Assembly: GCF_900130075.1 (NCBI RefSeq)
Contig: NZ_LT671418.1
Location: forward strand, 1,922,001-1,986,000
Length of the DNA stretch: 64,000 nt
Source of the DNA: Herminiimonas arsenitoxidans
GTDB lineage: Bacteria; Pseudomonadota; Gammaproteobacteria; Burkholderiales; Burkholderiaceae_D
Reading direction: 5' to 3'
Shown here one piece after another: positions 49,866 through 59,104 of this stretch (the stretch's first letter is position 1; each line of letters starts with the position of its first letter). The notes below the pieces were generated by a model that made no database searches, was not told where the DNA came from, and worked only from the letters and a program-made list of their open reading frames with translations. The position numbers and the translations under genes are program-made.

Positions 49866-50783
49866 ATGCTCACATTTCAACAAATTATTCTGACGCTCCA
49901 GAAGTACTGGGATGCGCAAGGCTGCGCACTGCTACAACCATACGATATGGAAGTCGGCGCTGGCACTTCCCACACAGCTACTTTCCTCCGTGCAATCGGC
50001 CCTGAACCATGGAAAGCCGCCTACGTACAACCATCGCGCCGCCCGAAAGATGGCCGCTATGGTGAAAATCCAAATCGCCTGCAGCACTACTACCAATTTC
50101 AAGTCGTGTTAAAACCAGCACCAGCCAACATTCTGGAACTGTATCTCGGCTCGCTGGAAGCACTCGGCTTCGATCTGAAGCAAAACGATATCCGTTTCGT
50201 TGAAGACGACTGGGAAAATCCAACGCTGGGCGCCTGGGGTTTAGGCTGGGAAGTCTGGCTGAACGGCATGGAAGTCACGCAATTCACTTACTTCCAGCAA
50301 GTTGGCGGCATTAACTGCAAACCGATCACCGGCGAAATCACCTACGGTCTGGAACGTCTCGCGATGTATTTGCAAGGTGTCGACAACGTCTACGATTTGA
50401 AGTGGACCGAAGGCCTGTCCTACGGCGACGTCTACAAGCAAAATGAAATCGAGCAATCGACCTACAACTTCGAACACAGCGATGCCGACTTCCTGTTCAC
50501 CGCTTTCGGTGCACACGAAAAACAAGCGCTGAATCTGATCGATAACAAGCTAGCCTTGCCTGCTTACGAACAAGTATTGAAAGCCGCACACACTTTCAAT
50601 CTGCTGGATGCACGTGGTGCGATTTCGGTTACTGAACGCGCTGCCTATATCGGCCGCATCCGTAATCTGGCACGCAGCGTTGCACGTAGCTATCTCGACA
50701 GCCGCGCCCGTCTCGGCTTCCCGATGGCGAAACCAGAACATGCCGCCGAAGTGCTGGCCCAGATTGAGAAGGAAGCGGCATAA
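49866..50783 (+). CDS. glyQ: Glycyl-tRNA synthetase alpha subunit GlyQ
   Basis: GlyQ is the catalytic class II core of the alpha2beta2 bacterial glycyl-tRNA synthetase. The 305-residue protein opens with [34 protein letters not shown] and contains [31 protein letters not shown] (motif 2) and [15 protein letters not shown] (motif 3). glyS begins 2 bp after its stop. The length fits the family. Confidence 0.97.
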   Translation: MLTFQQIILTLQKYWDAQGCALLQPYDMEVGAGTSHTATFLRAIGPEPWKAAYVQPSRRPKDGRYGENPNRLQHYYQFQVVLKPAPANILELYLGSLEALGFDLKQNDIRFVEDDWENPTLGAWGLGWEVWLNGMEVTQFTYFQQVGGINCKPITGEITYGLERLAMYLQGVDNVYDLKWTEGLSYGDVYKQNEIEQSTYNFEHSDADFLFTAFGAHEKQALNLIDNKLALPAYEQVLKAAHTFNLLDARGAISVTERAAYIGRIRNLARSVARSYLDSRARLGFPMAKPEHAAEVLAQIEKEAA

Positions 50784-50785
50784 GC

Positions 50786-52888
50786 ATGAGTACCAAAAAT
50801 TTATTAGTTGAACTGTTCGTCGAAGAATTGCCACCAAAGGCGTTGAAAAAAATCGGCGAAGCTTTTGCGCAAACATTGCAGGCATCGCTCAAGACACAAG
50901 GTCTGCTGGCTGATGGCAGCGTACTGACACACTTCGCGTCACCGCGTCGTCTCGGCGTGCATCTGACAGAAGTTGAGATTCAGGCTGACGACAAACAAGT
51001 CATGCAGAAATTGATGCCGGCAGCGGTAGGCTTGAGCGCCGATGGCAAAGCCACACCTGCTCTGCTGAAAAAACTTGCAGCACTAGGCGCAGACGAATCT
51101 GCAGTCGCTGGTCTAAAGCGCGAATCTGACGGCAAAGCCGATGTACTGTTTTTCAACAGCATCGTGACCGGCGTCACCTTGGCTGACGGCTTGCAAAAAG
51201 CTCTCGAAGAAACGCTGAGCAAATTGCCGATTCCTAAAGTCATGGCGTATCAATTGGCCGATGGCTGGGAAACCGTCAACTTCGTGCGCCCAGCACATGG
51301 CTTGGTTGCATTGCATGGTGCGGATGTCGTGCCTCTTGCCGTGCTCGGCCTGAATGCAGGTAACACCACTCGCGGTCATCGTTTTGAAGCCGGCCTCGAT
51401 CCTGTTTACATCCGCGATGCAGACAGCTATGCGAAACAACTCCTCAGTGAAGGTGCCGTCATTGCCAGCTTCGCGGAACGTCGCGCAGAAATCGTGCGCC
51501 AGCTCGCCGCTGCCGCCAAAGAAGCCGGCGACAATCTGACGCCGATTGAAGATGAAGCATTGCTGGATGAAGTCACTGGTCTGGTCGAACGTCCTAACGT
51601 TCTGATCGGCCAATTCGAAGAAGCCTTCCTCGAAGTACCGCAGGAATGTTTGATTCTGACCATGAAGGCGAATCAAAAATACTTTCCTTTGCTCGATAGC
51701 AAGGGCGGACTCAGCAATAAATTCCTGATCGTTTCCAACATTCGCCCAGCCGATGCCAGTACCGTCATCGGCGGCAATGAACGCGTGGTTCGCCCACGTC
51801 TGGCCGATGCCAAATTCTTCTTCGACCAAGATCGCAAGAAGACGCTGACATCACGCGTAACTGGTCTCGACAAAGTCGTGTATCACAACAAACTCGGCAC
51901 TCAGGGCGAACGTATCGCTCGCGTACGCGCCATCGCACAAGCCATTGCAGCCAAACTCGGCGTCGATGCACAACAAGCAGATAGCGCAGCGCAATTGGCC
52001 AAGGCAGATTTGCTGACCGATATGGTGGGCGAATTCCCTGAACTGCAAGGCATCATGGGCCGCTACTACGCGCTGCATGACGGCTTGCCAGCTCAGGTTG
52101 CGGACGCAATTGAAGATCACTACAAGCCACGCTTTGCCGGCGATGAATTGCCACGCAATCCGGTTGGCATGGTCGTCGCACTCGCCGACAAACTGGAAAC
52201 CTTGGTTGGCTTGTTCAGCATCGGACAAGTACCGACTGGCGACAAAGATCCATTTGCATTACGTCGTCATGCACTCGGTATCATCCGTATGCTGATCGAA
52301 GGCAAACTGGATATCGGCATCAACGACTTGATCGCTGCAGCGGAAAAACCATTCAACGGCTTGAGCGCAGAACATCGCACTGCCTTGCTGACCTTCATTT
52401 TTGATCGTCTTGCCAATGCCTTGCGCGAACAAGGCTACAGCGTACAGGAAATCGATGCAGTGCTGGCATTGCAACCACAACGCCTGGCAGATGTCGCCAA
52501 TCGTCTCGCTGCAGTCCGCGCTTTCGCCGCATTGCCGGAAGCACCAGCACTAGCTGCCGCCAACAAGCGCGTCGGCAATATTCTGAAAAAAGTGGATGGC
52601 GCAGTTGCTGCCAAGGTCGATACAGCTCTGCTGAAAGAATCTGCCGAAGTCGCATTGAACCAGACCTTGGCGACGGTCAAACCGCAAGCCGAAGCAGCGT
52701 TTGCACGCGGCGATTACACTGCATCCTTGCAAGCATTGGCCGCATTGAAAAATCCGGTCGATGCCTTCTTCGATGGCGTGATGGTGAATGCAGAAGATGT
52801 CGCACTGCGTAATAATCGTCTGGGCTTGCTGGCTACCTTGCATCAAGCGATGAATCAGGTTGCCGATATTTCCAAACTGGCCTCTTGA
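50786..52888 (+). CDS. glyS: Glycyl-tRNA synthetase beta subunit GlyS
   Basis: GlyS provides the tRNA-binding part of glycyl-tRNA synthetase. The 700-residue protein starts LLVELFVEELPPKALKKIGEAF and has the conserved PTWLSKQ-equivalent region HFASPRRLGVHL, the HD-like core DKVVYHNKLGTQGERIARV and YYALHDGLPAQVADAIEDHYKPRFAGDELP, then DKLETLVGLFSIGQVPTGDKDPFALRRHALG. A C-terminal DALR anticodon-binding domain ends it. It is tightly linked to glyQ; gmhB follows. Confidence 0.97.
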   Translation: MSTKNLLVELFVEELPPKALKKIGEAFAQTLQASLKTQGLLADGSVLTHFASPRRLGVHLTEVEIQADDKQVMQKLMPAAVGLSADGKATPALLKKLAALGADESAVAGLKRESDGKADVLFFNSIVTGVTLADGLQKALEETLSKLPIPKVMAYQLADGWETVNFVRPAHGLVALHGADVVPLAVLGLNAGNTTRGHRFEAGLDPVYIRDADSYAKQLLSEGAVIASFAERRAEIVRQLAAAAKEAGDNLTPIEDEALLDEVTGLVERPNVLIGQFEEAFLEVPQECLILTMKANQKYFPLLDSKGGLSNKFLIVSNIRPADASTVIGGNERVVRPRLADAKFFFDQDRKKTLTSRVTGLDKVVYHNKLGTQGERIARVRAIAQAIAAKLGVDAQQADSAAQLAKADLLTDMVGEFPELQGIMGRYYALHDGLPAQVADAIEDHYKPRFAGDELPRNPVGMVVALADKLETLVGLFSIGQVPTGDKDPFALRRHALGIIRMLIEGKLDIGINDLIAAAEKPFNGLSAEHRTALLTFIFDRLANALREQGYSVQEIDAVLALQPQRLADVANRLAAVRAFAALPEAPALAAANKRVGNILKKVDGAVAAKVDTALLKESAEVALNQTLATVKPQAEAAFARGDYTASLQALAALKNPVDAFFDGVMVNAEDVALRNNRLGLLATLHQAMNQVADISKLAS

Positions 52889-52968
52889 TGGCAACCAGCT
52901 ACTTGCTTCACGACATTGCAGTATCGTATTAACGATCCATCATGCAATCCATTTTGAAAGGTGATTCG

Positions 52969-53526
52969 ATGAAACTGGTTATCCTCGATCGCGACGGCGT
53001 CATTAATCACGACTCGCACACCTTTATCAAAACGCCTGATCAGTGGGTGCCAATTCCCGGCTCGCTAGAAGCAATTGCGCGCTTGAATCAAGCCGACTAT
53101 CGCGTGGTCGTCGCCACCAATCAGGCTGGCATTGCGCGCGGCGAGTTCAACATCATGGCATTGAATGCGATCCATCAAAAAATGCATTCCGCCGCGCAAT
53201 CGGTAGGCGCAGAGATTGATGCCGTTTTCTTTTGCCCGCATGCACAAGACGATAGCTGCGATTGCCGCAAACCCAAGCCGGGCATGCTGCATACGATAGC
53301 CAAACGATTCAATGTGAGCTTGAAGGGATTGCCGATGATAGGTGATTCCTTACGCGACTTGCAGGCGGGTTTTGTCGTTGGCTGTGCACCTTATCTGGTG
53401 CTCACCGGCAAAGGTGAAAAAACCAGTGAAAAAGGTGGCTTACCACCGGGAACCACGATTTATCCCAACCTCGCTGCCGTCGTCGATCATTTACTGAAAG
53501 CGCCTGCGCTCAGTTACGCCGTTTAA
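52969..53526 (+). CDS. gmhB: D-glycero-beta-D-manno-heptose 1,7-bisphosphate phosphatase GmhB
   Basis: GmhB removes the C7 phosphate in the ADP-heptose pathway for lipopolysaccharide core. The 185-residue HAD-family protein has the nucleophile loop LDRDGVINHDS, TNQAGIARG, and the zinc-binding CPHAQDDSCDCRKPKPGM. The start at 52969 follows AAAGGTGA; a longer in-frame start at 52942 includes this ribosome site and is rejected. It lies between glyS and plsC as in many Burkholderiales. Confidence 0.94.
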   Translation: MKLVILDRDGVINHDSHTFIKTPDQWVPIPGSLEAIARLNQADYRVVVATNQAGIARGEFNIMALNAIHQKMHSAAQSVGAEIDAVFFCPHAQDDSCDCRKPKPGMLHTIAKRFNVSLKGLPMIGDSLRDLQAGFVVGCAPYLVLTGKGEKTSEKGGLPPGTTIYPNLAAVVDHLLKAPALSYAV

Positions 53527-53556
53527 ATTATTGCTGTTAAAAAATCTGGAGACTTG

Positions 53557-54312
53557 ATGTCACGTGCCATTTTGTTTTTGCGTTCCCTGCTCTTTGCATT
53601 GATCATGCTGGTCGCCACCCTGATATGGGCACCGATCTGCTTTCTGGCAGCGCCCTTGTCTTATAACAGACGGTATTACATTACCTCGCGCTGGAACGTC
53701 TTCATCATCTGGCTGGCAAAAGTGTTGTGCGGCATCCGCTACGAGATCAAGGGATATGAGAATCTTCCAGACCAGCCTGTGATCTTGCTGTCCAAACATC
53801 AGTCAGCATGGGAAACCATTTTTCTGCTGTGCAAAATGTCGCACCCGCTGGTCTTCGTCTTTAAAAAGGAATTGCTCTACGTGCCTTTCTTTGGCTGGGC
53901 ACTTGGACTGTTGCGCATGATCCCTATCGATCGCAATAACGGCAAGGACGCGTTTGCTCAAGTCGTGGTGCAAGGTCGCAAGCGTCTTGCCGATGGTCAA
54001 TGGATCATCATGTTCCCTGAAGGCACACGTATCCCGGTCGGTGAACAAGGTCGCTATAAAGGCGGTGGTGCACGCCTCGCCGTTGAAACAAATACCGTGG
54101 TCGTACCTATCGCCTTGAATCCAGGCGCATGCTGGCCGAAAAATTCCTTCATCAAGAAACCAGGATTGGTGACTGTTTCCATCGGCAAGCCGATGTCGCC
54201 GGAAGGCCTTACTGCAGTCGAATTGATGCAACAAGTCGAAAATTGGATAGAATCCGAAATGCGGGTGATTTCGCCCGAAGCCTATCCTGCTGAAGCATCA
54301 CAGAAACAATAA
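53557..54312 (+). CDS. plsC: 1-acyl-sn-glycerol-3-phosphate acyltransferase PlsC
   Basis: PlsC makes phosphatidic acid from lysophosphatidic acid, the step after PlsY. The 251-residue protein has one N-terminal helix (SLLFALIMLVATLIWAPICF), the acyltransferase motif SKHQSAWET, in which Glu stands where many members have Asp, and the glycerol-phosphate-binding FPEGTRIPVGEQGRYKGGGARLA. The H-x4-E variant is common in this clade as far as I know. It starts 30 bp after gmhB. Confidence 0.93.
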   Translation: MSRAILFLRSLLFALIMLVATLIWAPICFLAAPLSYNRRYYITSRWNVFIIWLAKVLCGIRYEIKGYENLPDQPVILLSKHQSAWETIFLLCKMSHPLVFVFKKELLYVPFFGWALGLLRMIPIDRNNGKDAFAQVVVQGRKRLADGQWIIMFPEGTRIPVGEQGRYKGGGARLAVETNTVVVPIALNPGACWPKNSFIKKPGLVTVSIGKPMSPEGLTAVELMQQVENWIESEMRVISPEAYPAEASQKQ

Positions 54313-54326
54313 CGGCCCGACTACTC

Positions 54327-55229
54327 TTGAAGCTGCTTCGTCACACATCGCCCGATCCGCAACAGCTTGCGCTGCAGCTTGATTTCTTTTCGTCTGATTT
54401 TTCTTCACAACCGAAAATAGATCACCCGGCACCCAAGCATTCACCTGGATCGTTGCTGCCTAGTTTGCCATTATCAAATGGCGATGTGAGCGCACCTGTG
54501 CCTAACGGCAAACGTCGCGTCCACGTCGGCGAACACATACTGGATTACACGCTGGTGAGATCCAAGCGTCGCTCTATCGGTTTCATGATTGATGACGATG
54601 GCTTGCGTATCACTGCGCCGAAATGGGTAACGCTGACTGAAATCGAGAATGCGATTTGCGAAAAGCAGCGCTGGATTTTTACCAAACTGAATGAGCGGCG
54701 CGAACACTCTGCCCGACGTCTGCAACCGCAAATGGAATGGCGCGATGGCGCAACCTTGCCTTATCTCGGCAACGACATCACCTTGCGCATTTTGGGCACG
54801 CAATCTGCCGGCATAGTCTACGATGCCGCATCAAAAGAATTAACTGTCTGTCTGCCTGGTGCCGCTGCTGAACGCCAATTAAAAGATCGCGTGCAAGGCT
54901 GGTTGCAACTGGAAGCGAAACGCATTTTCGCTGAGCGTTTGCCGGTCTATGCGGAGAAACTGGATGTCAGCTATCAATCCTTCGCCTTGTCATCGGCGAT
55001 GACGCAATGGGGCTCATGTACGGCTGACGGCAAGATTAGATTGAACTGGCGGCTGATTCATTTTGCACTGCCATTAATCGATTATGTGATTGCACATGAG
55101 TTGTCGCATTTACGCGAGATGAATCACAGTCCGCAATTCTGGGCGACTGTGCAATCGGTATTCCCTGAATTTGCTGCGGCGAAAAAAGCCTTGCGTGATC
55201 ACGCGCCGGAAACGCTACCGATTTTCTAG
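54327..55229 (+). CDS. YgjP-like zinc metallopeptidase (DUF45/WLM type)
   Basis: A 300-residue protein with a poorly conserved N-terminal region (residues 1-60) and a C-terminal metallopeptidase domain. VIAHELSHLREMNHSPQFWATV contains the HExxH zinc motif and a downstream histidine, with MTQWGSCTADGKIRLNWRLIHFALPLIDY before it, as in the YgjP family. The frame starts at TTG 54327, 14 bp after plsC; this or a start further in is possible. Substrates of the family are unknown; the fold predicts zinc-dependent peptide hydrolysis. Confidence 0.88.
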   Translation: MKLLRHTSPDPQQLALQLDFFSSDFSSQPKIDHPAPKHSPGSLLPSLPLSNGDVSAPVPNGKRRVHVGEHILDYTLVRSKRRSIGFMIDDDGLRITAPKWVTLTEIENAICEKQRWIFTKLNERREHSARRLQPQMEWRDGATLPYLGNDITLRILGTQSAGIVYDAASKELTVCLPGAAAERQLKDRVQGWLQLEAKRIFAERLPVYAEKLDVSYQSFALSSAMTQWGSCTADGKIRLNWRLIHFALPLIDYVIAHELSHLREMNHSPQFWATVQSVFPEFAAAKKALRDHAPETLPIF

Positions 55230-55236
55230 CAAGACT

Positions 55237-55264
55237 GCATCATGCATGTCGACATGCATGATGC
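55237..55264. terminator. Perfect 28-nt palindrome between convergent genes
   Basis: The arm GCATCATGCATGTC (55237-55250) is followed immediately by its exact reverse complement (55251-55264). It lies 7 bp past the YgjP-like stop and 32 bp from the gloA stop. Without a T-run it may be a bidirectional end or mRNA-protecting element. Confidence 0.6.
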
Positions 55265-55296
55265 GAGTTGCCCTACGTAGAGCACTCTTTCAAACA

Positions 55297-55704
55297 TCAG
55301 AACTTCTCTGTACTTTCCCATTCCTTGCGTTCGATCAGCTCGACTTTGTAACCGTCGGGATCCGCAACAAACGCAATCACGGTGCTACCACCTTTGACAG
55401 GTCCTGCTTCACGCGTTACGTTACCGCCACTGGCTTTGACATCAGAACAAGCCTTGTAAGCATCTGGCACTGCAATTGCAATGTGACCGTAAGCCGTACC
55501 CATTTCATATTCATGTTGGCCATGGTTATAGGTCAGTTCCAGCTCAGCATGCTCTGGATTGCTGCCATAACCGAGGTAAGCCAACGTGTATTTGTATTCG
55601 GTGTTTTCCACCTGGCGCAGCAATTTCATACCGAGCAGTTTGGTATAAAAGTCTATGGATCGTTGCAGATCGCCGACGCGGAGCATGGTGTGAAGAATGC
55701 GCAT
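55297..55704 (-). CDS. gloA: Lactoylglutathione lyase GloA (glyoxalase I)
   Basis: GloA turns the methylglyoxal-glutathione adduct into S-lactoylglutathione. The 135-residue protein starts [30 protein letters not shown] and has the metal ligands His5, Glu in HAELELTYN, His in [10 protein letters not shown] and Glu in GYKVELIE. The short length matches the Ni/Co-activated bacterial type. A longer in-frame start (55758) runs into the region downstream of rsmA and adds 18 unrelated residues. Confidence 0.95.
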   Translation of the reverse strand: MRILHTMLRVGDLQRSIDFYTKLLGMKLLRQVENTEYKYTLAYLGYGSNPEHAELELTYNHGQHEYEMGTAYGHIAIAVPDAYKACSDVKASGGNVTREAGPVKGGSTVIAFVADPDGYKVELIERKEWESTEKF

Positions 55705-55750
55705 GGATATCCTCGTGGGTAAATAAAGTGAAGCCTGAATTCTATGCCGA

Positions 55751-55769
55751 TCAGGCATTCTTTGCCTGA
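55751..55769 (-). terminator. Hairpin after rsmA
   Basis: TCAGGCA (55751-55757) and TGCCTGA (55763-55769) pair around a 5-nt loop, 32 bp past the rsmA stop. There is no clear T-run, so termination is only probable. Confidence 0.45.
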
Positions 55770-55800
55770 CACACAGAAAATCGAGGAGCGCGAATTCGCC

Positions 55801-56568
55801 TTACAGGCGATTGGCTAATGCGACGTATTGTGCAAGTGGAATTGTTTCCGGCCGCAATTGAGGATCGATACCGACTTCGATCAAATCGTTTTCAGTAAAC
55901 ATGCCGGCCAAACAATTACGTATGACCTTGCGACGTTGCGAGAATGCCTTCAGTACGACTTGTTCCAATTTTTCCCGATCGCAATGCAGTGGATTTTCGA
56001 GCGGAATCATACGGACAATCGCTGACTCTACACGTGGCGGCGGATCGAATGCAGTCGGCGGCACTATGAACATCAATTCCATGTGATAACGCCATTGCAG
56101 CATCACAGACAAACGACCATAGGTCTTGCTACCCGGTTCGGCCACCATGCGTTCGACCACTTCCTTTTGCAGCATGAAGTGTTGATCCTGCACATGTGGC
56201 GCCATCTCTGCCAGATGAAACAGCAAGGGACTGGAAATGTTGTATGGCAAGTTTCCAACCACGCGCAACTTGCTGCCGGCTGGAACCGGAATAGACGAAA
56301 AATCGAATTGCAAGGCATCTGCCGAATGAATAATCAGCTTCTTCGGATCGAAAGTTTTCTTCAAGCGCTCAACCAGATCGCGATCCAGTTCAACTACGTG
56401 CATCTGATCCACGCCTTCCAGCAACAAGCGCGTCATGGCAGCCAGGCCAGGACCGATTTCAACCATCGTATCTTGTGGCTGTGGATCGATCGCGCGAATG
56501 ATGTTGTATAGAACTGTGTCGTCGGTCAGAAAATTCTGGCCGAAGCGCTTGCGGGGGATATGTTTCAT
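55801..56568 (-). CDS. rsmA: 16S rRNA (adenine1518-N6/1519-N6)-dimethyltransferase RsmA
   Basis: RsmA (KsgA) dimethylates the two adenines at the 3' end of 16S rRNA, a late ribosome assembly step. The 255-residue protein has the N-terminal RKRFGQNFLTD, the SAM-binding VEIGPGLAAMT, and the catalytic NLPYNISSPLLF. It is last in the lptD-surA-pdxA-rsmA operon, 26 bp after pdxA, the same order as in many Proteobacteria. Confidence 0.97.
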   Translation of the reverse strand: MKHIPRKRFGQNFLTDDTVLYNIIRAIDPQPQDTMVEIGPGLAAMTRLLLEGVDQMHVVELDRDLVERLKKTFDPKKLIIHSADALQFDFSSIPVPAGSKLRVVGNLPYNISSPLLFHLAEMAPHVQDQHFMLQKEVVERMVAEPGSKTYGRLSVMLQWRYHMELMFIVPPTAFDPPPRVESAIVRMIPLENPLHCDREKLEQVVLKAFSQRRKVIRNCLAGMFTENDLIEVGIDPQLRPETIPLAQYVALANRL

Positions 56569-56594
56569 TGATTAACGGTTCAAGCCGAATGGAT

Positions 56595-57638
56595 TCAGCG
56601 AGTTGCTTCTGTAAAAGAGGTGGATGCTGTTGCCATTTGCGATGCAACGCGTATCGCTTCCAGCATGCTGCCATGATCGGCATGGCCCAAACCGGCCGCA
56701 GCCAGATCCAGCGCTGTACCGTGATCAACCGAGGTACGAATAATCGGCAAGCCCAAGGTAATGTTTACGCCCAGCCCGAAGCTGGCGTACTTCAATACCG
56801 GCAAACCCTGATCGTGATACATCGCGAGCACGCAATCAGCATCTTCCAGATACTTTTGCTGGAACAAGGTATCGGCTGGATAAGGACCGCGCACATCAAA
56901 ACCTTTTGCAAGTGCAGCTTGTAGTACCGGCGTGATGACCTCAATTTCTTCACGTCCCAGATAGCCGCCTTCGCCTGCATGCGGATTCAAACCGGTTACA
57001 AGAATACGTGGTTGCGCAATACCGAATTTCTTCTGTAAATCTGCGTGCAGGATATCGAGGATGCCGGCCAGACTATCGAAAGTAATTGCCGCAGCGATAT
57101 CTTTCAGTGCCAGATGCGTCGTTGCCAAGGCCACACGCAAGGGCTGCGGCGTCGCATTGGTCGCCAACATCATCACCACTTGTGCAGTATTGGTTTTATC
57201 AGCCAGATATTCTGTATGGCCGGTGAATGGTACGCCGGCTTCGTTGATCGTGCTTTTTTGCAGCGGCGCAGTGACTATCGCATCGAACCAGCCTTGCATT
57301 GCACCTTCTATCGCAATATCCAGCGTTTGCAAGACGTAACGACCATTGTGCACATCCAGCTTGCCAGGCACCACGTGCGCCGCAAGCGAGCAGTCGATCA
57401 CAGTAATTTGGTCACGTGGAAAATCCGGCAAACCGCTATTACGTACGGCTTGCAAAGATAATGCTGACAATCGAATAGCCGGATTGATGGCAGCAGCGGT
57501 CATGGCTAAAAATGCCGCATCGCCTATCAGTATGCTTTTTACATCGGCACGCAATTCCCATGCAGCCCGGATTGAAATTTCCGGGCCAATACCGGCCGGT
57601 TCGCCACAAGTAATGGCGATAGTCGGACGCTTACTCAC
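56595..57638 (-). CDS. pdxA: 4-hydroxythreonine-4-phosphate dehydrogenase PdxA
   Basis: PdxA oxidises 4-hydroxythreonine phosphate in pyridoxal phosphate synthesis. The 347-residue protein has [13 protein letters not shown], metal-ligand histidines in [19 protein letters not shown] and [12 protein letters not shown], and [13 protein letters not shown]. Its product cofactor is used by the DSD1 enzyme and aminotransferase at 32.7-39.7 kb. It lies between surA and rsmA. Confidence 0.96.
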   Translation of the reverse strand: MSKRPTIAITCGEPAGIGPEISIRAAWELRADVKSILIGDAAFLAMTAAAINPAIRLSALSLQAVRNSGLPDFPRDQITVIDCSLAAHVVPGKLDVHNGRYVLQTLDIAIEGAMQGWFDAIVTAPLQKSTINEAGVPFTGHTEYLADKTNTAQVVMMLATNATPQPLRVALATTHLALKDIAAAITFDSLAGILDILHADLQKKFGIAQPRILVTGLNPHAGEGGYLGREEIEVITPVLQAALAKGFDVRGPYPADTLFQQKYLEDADCVLAMYHDQGLPVLKYASFGLGVNITLGLPIIRTSVDHGTALDLAAAGLGHADHGSMLEAIRVASQMATASTSFTEATR

Positions 57639-57665
57639 AGCATGGATAAAACGAGATGGACATGA

Positions 57666-59087
57666 TTATCTATCTTCCAAACGGTATTCGACATAGGCGC
57701 GATCACGTACTTGGCGCAACCAATCCTGCGTTGCTTCTTCCATTTTTTGTTCGCGAATTGCCTGACGCGCAATCATGCGCTGACGCTCTTGCGATACGTC
57801 GTCGCTCTTGCGTTCCGTCACGAGAATCAAGTGATAACCAAATGGAGATTCGATCGGCTCACTGACTTGACCTATCGGCAGCGCATCCATCGCGCGTTCG
57901 AATTCCGGCACGGTATCGCCAGGATAAATCCAGCCGAGATCGCCACCTTTGGATGCAGAGAAGTCATTCGAATACAGTCGTGCCAATTCTTCAAACGTCG
58001 CGGCCTTGTTATCCAGACGCTGCTTCAATTCCGTCAATTTGCGGCGTGCTTCCGCTGCCGAGACAACTTGATTCACCTTGATCAGAATATGGCTGACATG
58101 TGTTTGCTTGACAGCTGCAGGTGCCGCAGCACCATGATCCTGCGCCGCACCACGCATCACGCTTTGCGTACGTTTTCCGAGCAACTTGATAATGTGAAAA
58201 CCGTTACCGCTCTTAACCAGCGGTGCAATTTGTCCTTCTTGCAGATTGGCTGTGGCATCAACGAATAATTGCGGCAAACGCTCCGCAGTACGCCAACCCA
58301 ACTCACCACCCGTCAAGCCATCCGTACCATCTGAATAGGCAACTGCCAATTTGGTAAAGTCTGCACCAGCATTCAATTGCGCTATTACGTCATCTGCACG
58401 TTTTTTGCTATCGGCGAGTTGTTGTGGCGTTGCATTTTCAGGCACACGAATCAGAATTTGTGCGAGATGCAATTCCTGCGGGGCAGCCGCAGTCGTACCA
58501 TTTTGTGCTGCGAGGTAAGCATCTATTTCAGCATCCGATATCTGGATCTTGTTATCTACTTCGCGCTCACGCAAACGCTGCATGGTGATCTCATCGCGAA
58601 TTTCGTTACGAAATTTGGAGTAGATCAGACCATCTTCTTCCAAGCGCTTGCGGAATTCCGGCATGCTCAATTTATTTTGTTCTGCAATACGACCGACGGC
58701 GCGATCCAACATCGCATCATCAACCTTGATCCCAGACTCTTTCGCTTGCTGCAATTGTGCGCGCTCGACGATCATGCGCTCCAATAATTGGCGCTGCAGT
58801 TGATCACGCGGCGGCATGGCACCACCCTGGCTTTTCAAGCGTGCCTCGATCATCTTGAGACGCTCAAGGAATTCGTAGCGTGTGATTACTTCATTGTTGA
58901 CCACCACAATAATGGCATCGGCCAAACGCGGCTGCACACTAGGAGAAGCTGCAGCGGCATTGACATTGGCAGGAACCATGTTTTGCGCATGGGCAGCAAG
59001 CGTCACGCCACACGTCATGCTCAACAAAATCAATGCATGTTTGACAGATCGAATCGGCTTTTGAAAATTAAACATAGGATGACTCAT
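57666..59087 (-). CDS. surA: Periplasmic chaperone/peptidyl-prolyl isomerase SurA
   Basis: SurA escorts outer-membrane proteins such as LptD to the BAM complex. The 473-residue precursor has a signal peptide (ILLSMTCGVTLAAHAQN), an N-terminal chaperone domain (ADAIIVVVNNEVITRYEFLERLKMIE), two parvulin domains and a final C-helix. The second domain shows VSHILIKVNQVVSAAEARRKL, YSNDFSASKGGDLGWIYPGDTVPEFERAM and SPFGYHLILV. ATG at 59087 or four codons later (59075) could be the start. It follows lptD by 17 bp. Confidence 0.96.
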   Translation of the reverse strand: MSHPMFNFQKPIRSVKHALILLSMTCGVTLAAHAQNMVPANVNAAAASPSVQPRLADAIIVVVNNEVITRYEFLERLKMIEARLKSQGGAMPPRDQLQRQLLERMIVERAQLQQAKESGIKVDDAMLDRAVGRIAEQNKLSMPEFRKRLEEDGLIYSKFRNEIRDEITMQRLREREVDNKIQISDAEIDAYLAAQNGTTAAAPQELHLAQILIRVPENATPQQLADSKKRADDVIAQLNAGADFTKLAVAYSDGTDGLTGGELGWRTAERLPQLFVDATANLQEGQIAPLVKSGNGFHIIKLLGKRTQSVMRGAAQDHGAAAPAAVKQTHVSHILIKVNQVVSAAEARRKLTELKQRLDNKAATFEELARLYSNDFSASKGGDLGWIYPGDTVPEFERAMDALPIGQVSEPIESPFGYHLILVTERKSDDVSQERQRMIARQAIREQKMEEATQDWLRQVRDRAYVEYRLEDR

Positions 59088-59104
59088 GATTTCTACGTAA
59101 CAGC

